DNA of 64,000 nt from positions 80,584,402 to 80,648,401 of the forward strand of contig CM044871.1 of the NCBI GenBank assembly GCA_024500155.1, in the 5' to 3' direction. A program made the position numbers and the translations under genes. This DNA comes from Chenopodium formosanum. Its lineage: Eukaryota > Streptophyta > Magnoliopsida > Caryophyllales > Amaranthaceae. How positions within the stretch are numbered: position 1 is the first letter of the stretch; each line of letters opens with the position of its first letter. Positions 57,442 to 64,000 of this stretch are shown here, piece by piece. The notes below the pieces were generated by a model that saw only the letters and a list, made by a program, of their open reading frames with translations, made no database searches and was not told the DNA's origin.

Positions 57442-58311
57442 CTAGAGAGTATAAGATATATAGGGTATTTATGAGACAAGATAATTCATGAGTTATTCGA
57501 GTTCATAAAATTTGAGTTTAATTGAACTTAACTTGAATCTGGTTAAGGGTGCACTAGATGCTTATAATTCAAGATAGCTTGCGCGTAAGGTCTTATCCTT
57601 TTGAACTAACATTTGATTAGTATTTGTCAACTATGTTGTCTATGTATTATAATTGTGGTGTTGATATTTTATGAATTGATAAAACATAGGTTGGTTGTTT
57701 GAGCAATGCTAAAAATAATGGTATTAATAAACATTATTCAAAATACGTAGTAAAAATGTTACTAACATAGAAAGACAATTTTTATCTCTCCTATATTTGG
57801 AAACTATTAATTTTATTCCTCTTGATTTTTTTTCCAAGTTGCAATTCTAGTTTTTCTTTCTTTATTTTGTGCGTGTCATTTATAGTCGCATTTATTTATG
57901 TTGATTACATGATTTGTTACTGACTAAGATAGTACGTAGGTTGATCTTGTTTCAATTCCTTGAGGTTTAGTGTTGTCTATTGAGTGATAGATAATAGGGC
58001 ACAATCCAACCCCATAAAAGGGGATGGCATGGCACATAAACATTCTTAGGAACACTTTTAATGCAGAAGTACAAGTATTTCACCCGACTCACCTTACCAA
58101 ATTTATATGTGATACAATGAAAACAATCGAGCTAATGTTTGCCGCTTATATGCATGTATAAAAAAATTACTCCATACCATTTTAACGTATTCTATGGGCG
58201 AAAATGACTATGATACTCTACAAAAGCAAGCACATTTACTCTTATGCGATCTTTAGGAGAAGGCCCATAAGGGTCATTCTCAAAAAACTTTAAAAGAAGG
58301 TTTTACCAGGT
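57442..58311. other. Intergenic, no gene seen
   Basis: AT-rich sequence without an open frame of note or recognisable repeat boundary, lying between two hAT-like MITEs. Confidence 0.5.
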
Positions 58312-58801
58312 AAGAAGATTAGGGTTGAGCAAAACTACCCAAAAAACCGAAAATCCGAAAACCCGTTTCGTTACCGTTCCGAAAATTAGGGTACCCGATC
58401 CGATAACCATAACGGTTCGGGTACCCGTTCCGATAATTTGTTATCGGGTATGGTTTTTGGGTACCATTTTAAAATTAACGATTTTCCGTTCCGTTCCGAT
58501 AAGCAATTATTTTGTTTTTTTTTTCCTACTTAAATCTATCTTTTCAATATTTAAACTCTTACATTACTTCGTAATCACTATATAATATCAATAATTAGTA
58601 ATGTTATTAATAATTTGGTCAAGATCATGTGGTATTGTTGTTAATTAGTGTTAAAAAATATCATAATAACTAATTTTTTAAGTTTTATTATCACTATTGG
58701 ATACTTTATTGGGTACCCGATAACCGTTCCGAAAATCCGGGTACCCAAAGTCCGGGTACCCGAACTTCTCGGTTCGGGTTATGGATATCACTTTTAGTGA
58801 T

Positions 58802-59560
58802 TGTAAACACAAATTTTAAATCTGGAAAATATAGATTCAAAACGAATGCAATAAAGAATTAATTTTATTAATTTGATAATTTAGGGTACAATCTCTAATT
58901 TGTCCTCTGATTCGATCTCCACTTTGACTTTGACGTAATTCACAAATTGACTTGATTCTTGAACGAGGGTCGTCGAGGCTTGATCTCGATCAAAGATTTG
59001 ATGCAGAACTTTGACTTATGTTGATGTAGACCTTTGACTTGTATTCTTGATTGAGGGCCGACAAGGCTTGATCTCAATCAATGACTTTTTGATGTAGAGG
59101 TTGAACCGGTGGTGTTCTTGATGATTTGAGGTTCTTCTTTCCTTCGTGTTGAGGGTTGTTGAGGCTTGATCTCTTCCACGGGTGATCTTCTAGAATAGAA
59201 CAACACGTCGAATGCTTGTTGTTCTTCTTCTAGGCTTTGAGATGTTTTCTCTAAAATGGTTTAGATGAGGGGTTTTCTCTGGAGAGATTTAGAGTATTTG
59301 ATGACAGATTTTCTTTAGAGAGGTTTAGAGTATTTGAGAGGTTTTTTTTTTTTTTTGTATTTGATTCTCCTTGTTTTCTCTAAGTTTCTCTCTAGGTTTT
59401 TCTTTCTGTTTCCGTTTCCCTCCCTTCAAATGAATCAGAGACTCTCTATTTATAGAGTGAGACACCCTAGGGTTAGGGTTTAATGTACAATGGAGGTGGG
59501 CCTGCTTGGTTATTATAACCTATTTTTTATGGGTTTAAACTATTAAATAAACAATTTAAT
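58802..59560 (-). repeat. 3' LTR (left copy), inner end missing
   Basis: It aligns with the right LTR from TGTAAACAC through AAACAATTTAAT. It then diverges, so the last ~76 bp present in the right LTR (to GCATCA) are missing. It has a ~35-40 bp extra duplication around GTTTAGAGTATTTGA at about 59285-59340. Confidence 0.75.
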
Positions 59561-59979
59561 ACCTCACTAACTCACATATCCAACATGGAGGAGAAGCACA
59601 TAGAAAGCCGTCCACCCTTTAAAACAAGTTGTCATTCCATACCATGAAGGAGCCACAACCTACACGTCATCGAAGGGACATCTTGATGCCACAAAGGGAG
59701 CTGCTACTCGAAGGTCTTGAACCAACACCATGAAGCCACGAAGGAGGAGTGCCACGAAGGAGGAGTGCCACTCAACCATCAATAGCACGGAGAAGCCATC
59801 TTTCCTAGCATCCCGAGCCGCAGCCGCCGTAGTTTCCTCTAGCAACACACCACAAAGATTCCAACAATGGAGCAACCAAGCCAAGCCACACCACACCATC
59901 TACTTTGATGCCATGGAGGAGCCGATAGAGCCACGCCACATAAATCGTTGTCTTCGTTGATGCCTTGGCGATGACCTTC

Positions 59980-60011
<32 letters not shown>

Positions 60012-60796
60012 AGGTTTGTGATCTTGGAGAACCATGATCCTTAGAGTTACATGTTGAGCGTCACAACGAACGTTGACATCCCAGAGTCATGTAATTCGAG
60101 CCTCAACACTTTGAAATTGGCACCGCATCATGATCTTTGACAATGGAGTGTTATATGCTCGAGCCTTGCATCCTAAACCTCGACAGATTAGAGCTACATA
60201 TGGAGCCTCATAGCTGAAACCTCGCTTCCCAAGCTTCGCATCGATGAGTATTCTTGCTAGTTGCTACTTTGGAGTGACGTACAGCCTCGCTACGAATCTT
60301 GGAGTTAGATACTCGAGCATCGCAACCAAACTAGACATATTAGAGTTGCGTACCACGTACTCGGAGCCTCACAACTTGACCTTGACGTATTAGAGCCGCG
60401 CTCGGGCCTCGCACAGTCATCAATGTATGCGCTCCCAACTCAAATATATAAGCTTCCGTCAAGCCTTCATTCGTGGAGAACCAGAAGACATTTACACTGT
60501 CACACCGTCCAGCTTGCATCTCTATGTTTTGTTAACCATGTGATCAATTTTCAGCCAAATCGGACCACGTTTGCCCATCCGATCGAGAGGTTGATGAAGG
60601 CTGCACCAACAAGCTCGTGGTTGCAATGCCTTCTGCCATTTCTTATTTCTTTTTTTTTTTTTAATTTTATATCATTCATAATGACCACGTGACTTTCCTT
60701 TTCTTTCTTTCTTTCTTTTTTTTTTAATTTTTTTTTATTGGTTTTTTTTGTTGTTTTTTTTTTAATATTTTTTTTGTATGAAATGAAATCATGTAT

Positions 60797-60994
60797 ACTA
60801 GGTGCAACAATTATACTCTTGAACAACTTGATCGACTTTCAACTCAGAGGGAACCATGGTCAACTAGGTGCAACAATTATACTCTTGAACAACTTGATCG
60901 ACTTTCAACTCAGAGGGAACCATGGTCAACTAGGTGCAACAATTATACTCTTGAACAACTTGATCGACTTTCAACTCGGAAGGAACCATGGTCA
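60797..60994 (+). repeat. 66 bp direct repeat, three copies
   Basis: Three units starting ACTAGGTGCAACAATTATAC at 60797, 60863 and 60929. The first two are essentially identical and the third has a few changes. The period is a multiple of three, so frames stay open across it, which explains the short plus-strand frames. Confidence 0.9.
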
Positions 60995-61184
60995 ACTATA
61001 ATACGACAATTGAACGCCACTATAGCCTTTGATGATTTGCTTAATAGACATTGTCTTCTTGATTCTGACCAAGAAGTACTGATTTAACCACATGAAGCAA
61101 GAGTGTAGGAGACAATATCGTCGAGAAGCAGAGCTGACAATTAGAACCTCTTGTGGTCCACGGGTACCCCTTTCGACAACAATG

Positions 61185-61800
61185 ACTTGGTGCTTGAAGC
61201 TTTCTCCAAATCTATCTCAAATCGATAAGCTTGCTGAAGTCTTTTTCATGATCCATGTCCAATTGAGTTTGTTTATTCAACTCGGTGGTGGAGTGCTTTC
61301 TCCGAATCACAAGAATGTGGACCTTTGCCCCCCCCCCACTTTTTTTTTTTTTTTTTTGCTTTTTGCTCCTTTGGCAGTCTTCTCATGATCTTCAAAGTTT
61401 GTCGATGAAGTATTGGTGCTTGGCAGATTTCTCCAATCTTCACGTTCAACACTTTGAGTTGATGATCTCTAGTGCTTAAAGCTTTCTCCAGATCTCAAAA
61501 TTTTGGTGGACCGTTGGTGCTTGGAAGCTTTCTCCAAACGTCCATGTTCGATCAATTTACGAATCTACGGTGCTTGTAGCTTTCTCCAGATCTTCAAGTA
61601 AATTTGGTGAAGTATTGGTGTTGATCTCCGGTGCTTGAAAGCTTTCTCCGGATCTCAAGAACTTTGATGGATTGGTACTTTGTAGCTTTCTCCGATGTCC
61701 ATGTTCAACTTGATTTGTGAATCTCCGGTGCTTGCTGCTTTCTCCGGATTTTCAAGTAAATTTGGCAAAGTATTGGTGCTTGAAAACTTTCTCCAATCTT
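61185..61800 (+). repeat. ~50-55 bp degenerate repeat, GGTGCTTGNAGCTTTCTCC
   Basis: About ten copies of GGTGCTTGAAGCTTTCTCC followed by variants of GGATCTCAAG. Starts lie near 61189, 61407, 61465, 61514, 61568, 61634, 61675, 61726 and 61775. It lies in the non-coding interior of the gag-only element, downstream of gag on its strand. Confidence 0.8.
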
Positions 61801-62058
61801 CAAATGACATCATTCGAATTTCGGGGAACAAATTGATATCTGCCCCCAATCTTGTAGTTTATCATTTTTTTTAATGGTTGCCCTTGAATAAATTTTATAT
61901 ATCCAAGATACCTACGTACCAATAAGTAATTGAAATTTACTTTTTGGATCAAGCCGGATGTAGTTCAATTTGTGTGATTTTTTTTTTTTTTTTTGTTTAT
62001 TTTGCAGTTTAGGCTCTTGCTTAGGAGCTTTTAGGACACTTTTTCATCTTTGCCCCCT

Positions 62059-63015
62059 TTAGATGTTGATGATCGTCTGATCAGATCTATCTTCACGATT
62101 GGCTATCGTAAACTCCATCTCATGAGCTCGAGTCGCCAAGTCTTGGAATGTTTTGGGCTTGATTCCCTGCAAGATGTAAGCAAGATCCCAATTCATGCCT
62201 TGGATGCACATCTCGACTGCCGAAGTTTTGAACAAATGATCTTTGCATTGAAGGCTTAGTTCTCGCCTTCGATTGATGTAGTCCACGACTGGTTCATCTT
62301 CCAACTGGTTGGTTTGTGTTAACTCAGTCATGCTGACAACGCGCCGAGTGTTGAAGAAGCGATCGAGGAACATTTCTTCCATTTGCTCCCAACTGTCGAT
62401 GGATTTTCGAGGTAGATCTGTGTACCAATCGAAAGCAACAGTCTTAAGAGAGCGAACAAACTGCTTGACCAGCAAATCTCCCGAGGTCCCAGCATTATTG
62501 CAAGTCTCTATAAAGTGTGCAATATGTTGCTTGGGGTTGCCCGTCCCATCAAATTGCTGGAATTTTGGAGGTTGATAACCGCTTGGCATTCTCATTTTGT
62601 CAATCCTCTTGGTGTAAGGTTTGCTGTAGCTACCATCTTTGTCGACGTCTCTACCAAGTTGTTGCTTGATAGCATTGGTTATCATCTCTTGGATTGCTTG
62701 GAAGCTGAACGGATCAACACGGGGCTTTTCACCTTTTGAACTAAGCTTTGTCTTAGTGCTAAGTTCTGACTCGCTTCTATCATCTTCACTTTCTTCAATT
62801 GGGCTCTTTTCGAGTCTTCTTTCGAGTGCAGCAATTTGTTCACTTTGGAGTTTGATTTGTGCTCCCTTTTCTTCGTTTTCCTTGACGAGTTTCTCAAGAA
62901 GTAGCTTCATATTAGCTAACTCTTCCTTGATGGTGTTTGCCTCGATTGCCATGACAGTGACGACGTCGTCATGTGAATCGTCTTTTGTCATCATTTCTTC
63001 TACGTGCTTCATCAT
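62059..63015 (-). CDS. gag: Ty3/gypsy-type Gag protein
   Basis: An intact frame of 318 aa ending TIINI. An N-terminal coiled coil (EELANMKLLLEKLVKENEEK and following) is followed by an acidic/Ser-rich linker. The retrotransposon gag domain has YQPPKFQQFDGTGNPKQHIA, then FVRSLKTVAFDWYTDLP and DSWEQMEEMFLDRFF, the hallmark of plant Ty3/gypsy capsid regions. No CCHC zinc knuckle or protease follows. ATG at 63015 is the first ATG after the primer-binding-site-like sequence; the frame is open farther upstream into the LTR without an ATG. The absence of stops suggests recent insertion or selection on gag. Confidence 0.88.
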   Translation of the reverse strand: MMKHVEEMMTKDDSHDDVVTVMAIEANTIKEELANMKLLLEKLVKENEEKGAQIKLQSEQIAALERRLEKSPIEESEDDRSESELSTKTKLSSKGEKPRVDPFSFQAIQEMITNAIKQQLGRDVDKDGSYSKPYTKRIDKMRMPSGYQPPKFQQFDGTGNPKQHIAHFIETCNNAGTSGDLLVKQFVRSLKTVAFDWYTDLPRKSIDSWEQMEEMFLDRFFNTRRVVSMTELTQTNQLEDEPVVDYINRRRELSLQCKDHLFKTSAVEMCIQGMNWDLAYILQGIKPKTFQDLATRAHEMEFTIANREDRSDQTIINI

Positions 63016-63050
63016 TTCAATTCGTGGAGAAAGAGATGAGAGGTAGAAAT

Positions 63051-63070
63051 CGTCCCACCGAGCGTGCCAA
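63051..63070 (-). other. Primer-binding-site-like sequence
   Basis: TTTGGCACGCTCGGTGGGAC begins three bases inside the 5' LTR on the minus strand, the expected position for a tRNA primer site. The tRNA was not identified. Confidence 0.5.
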
Positions 63071-63073
63071 ATT

Positions 63074-63889
63074 TGTAAACACAAATTTTAAATCTGGAAA
63101 ATATAGATTCAAAACGAATGCAATAAAGAATTAATTTTATTAATTTGATAATTTAGGGTACAATCTCTAATTTGTCCTCTGATTCGATCTCCACTTTGAC
63201 TTTGACGTAATTCACAAATTGACTTGATTCTTGAACGAGGGTCGTCGAGGCTTGATCTCGATCAAAGATTTGATGCAGAACTTTGACTTATGTTGATGTA
63301 GACCTTTGACTTGTATTCTTGATTGAGGGCCGATGAGGCTTGATCTCAATCAATGACTTTTTGATGTAGAGGCTGAACCGGTGATGTTCTTGATGATTTG
63401 AGGTTCTTCTTTCCTTCGTGTTGAGGGCCGTTGAGGCTTGATCTCTTCCACGGGTGATCTTCTAGAATAGAACGGCACGTCGAATGCTTGTTGTTCTTCT
63501 TCTAGGCTTTGAGATGTTTTCTCTAAAATGGTTTAGATGAGGGGTTTTCTCTGGAGGGGTTTAGAGTATTTGAGAGGTTTTTTTTTTTTTTTTTTTGTAT
63601 TTGATTCTCCTTGTTTTCTCTAGGTTTCTCTCTAAGTTTTCTCTCTAGGTTTTTCTTTCTGTTTCCGTTTCCCTCCCTTCAAATGAATCAGAGAGCCTCT
63701 ATTTATAGAGTGAGACACCCTAGGGTTAGGGTTTAATGTACAATGGAGGTGGGCCTGCTTGGTTATTATAACCTATTTTTTATGAGTTTAAACTATTAAA
63801 TAAACAATTTAATTAAAATAACTAAAATGGGCCAACTTAATTTATTCACCCAATTTAATTAATTTTAATTAATAGTTAAATTAGCATCA
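63074..63889 (-). repeat. 5' LTR (right copy)
   Basis: 816 bp, TGTAAACAC...GCATCA on plus (TG...TACA on the element's strand). It adjoins the primer-binding-site-like sequence on one side and the AGTGAT duplication on the other. Differences from the left LTR are mostly transitions (C/T or G/A) plus a few small indels. Confidence 0.8.
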
Positions 63890-64000
63890 AGTGATATTGG
63901 TTATCGCCTTATCGGGTACCCGAACCGTTAGTACTAATGGTACGGGTACCCGTCCCATGCTCACCCCTAAAGAAGATACAGTAAAATTTGAAATATAAAA

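Larger units (their letters stand above)
59561..62058. other. Non-coding interior of the gag-only LTR element
   Basis: No pol domain was found on either strand. It contains a T run (59980-60007), a TGCCACGAAGGAGGAG doublet (59740-59770), a GCCTCG-rich stretch (60090-60420), the 66 bp triplication (60797-60994) and the ~52 bp repeats (61185-61800). Plus-strand frames here run opposite to gag and have no recognisable domain. Confidence 0.6.
58802..63889 (-). mobile_element. Gag-only LTR retrotransposon (TR-GAG-like), minus strand
   Basis: A 5088 bp element bounded by AGTGAT (58796-58801 and 63890-63895). The LTRs start TGTAAACAC on plus, and the right one ends GCATCA. The gag frame lies on minus next to the right LTR, so the right LTR is the 5' LTR. 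A primer-binding-site-like sequence, TTTGGCACGCTCGGTGGGAC (minus strand, 63070-63051), directly follows it. The 3.5 kb interior encodes only gag; protease, reverse transcriptase, RNase H and integrase motifs were not found. It would depend on enzymes supplied in trans. Confidence 0.8.
58320..63969. mobile_element. hAT-type MITE split by an LTR retrotransposon
   Basis: The left end is TAGGGTTGAGCAAAAC and the right end, inverted, is TAGGGGTGAGCATGGG. A perfect 8 bp duplication AAGAAGAT lies at 58312-58319 and 63970-63977. The MITE sequence (58320-58801 plus 63890-63969) is rich in GGGTACCCGA/TCGGGTACCC motifs. The 5.1 kb between is a later LTR-retrotransposon insertion. Confidence 0.8.

Noticed and set aside
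60738..61087. Overlapping plus-strand frames with triplicated peptides
   Set aside because: Explained by a 66 bp (multiple of three) repeat; two frames stay open equally, so neither is supported as a gene.
62309..63046. Plus-strand and alternative-frame ORFs over gag
   Set aside because: Shadows of the gag frame; Ser/Leu-rich translation without a domain.

Overview
The window is nuclear DNA of a flowering plant. It is AT-rich and contains spliced genes with plant-specific protein families (a type II PI4K gamma kinase and a BIM-type bHLH factor), plus a dense layer of nested plant transposons. Both host proteins look eudicot. Many scattered 'tacggagtat'-type Stowaway ends hint at Caryophyllales (spinach/beet/quinoa-like), but that is only a hint.

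Two host genes are well supported, both on the minus strand. At 6552-8483 there is an intact, intron-free coding region for a ubiquitin-like-domain phosphatidylinositol 4-kinase gamma. At 46078-56339 there is a seven-exon BIM2-like bHLH gene (326 aa when spliced). Its second intron is about 7 kb, carries an internal duplication and a hAT MITE, and needs a GC donor to keep the reading frame.

The rest is mobile DNA, and target-site duplications (TSDs) let many elements be delimited. From left to right: a hAT MITE (603-1106); Tourist-type MITEs (3841-4131, 4774-4935); a ~0.95 kb tandem duplication (14547-17043) whose second copy holds a 611 bp MULE-type MITE; a perfect solo LTR (19935-20584) with palindromic CCCGATCGGG repeats; a 5'-truncated LINE (21337-21555); and a 12.4 kb MULE-like terminal-inverted-repeat pair (21782-34189). 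Inside that pair lie a degenerate ~75-80 bp tandem array, several MITEs and a second complete MULE-like element (27039-32205). Further right are a GC-rich PIF-type element (32636-33393), a complete PIF/Harbinger element with an intact DDE transposase (40907-44407), and a hAT MITE (58320-63969) split by a gag-only LTR retrotransposon (58802-63889).

The most interesting locus is the inner MULE at 27039-32205. It carries two convergent spliced genes that end 44 bp apart: a two-exon FAR1-type DNA-binding-domain protein on plus, and three exons encoding the C-terminal catalytic part of a Ulp1/C48 SUMO-protease-like protein on minus. The introns of both genes are filled with the same degenerate ATGTTCTAAA repeat, in the same orientation relative to each gene's own transcription. 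The element also contains an exon-sized fragment of a class III peroxidase ending at a GTAAGT donor. At least seven further MITEs belong to one family with TTA/TAA target duplications and a (CAGTT)n-like body; one lies in a BIM2 intron and others are nested in other repeats.

All family assignments come from reading motifs by eye. No database search was run.
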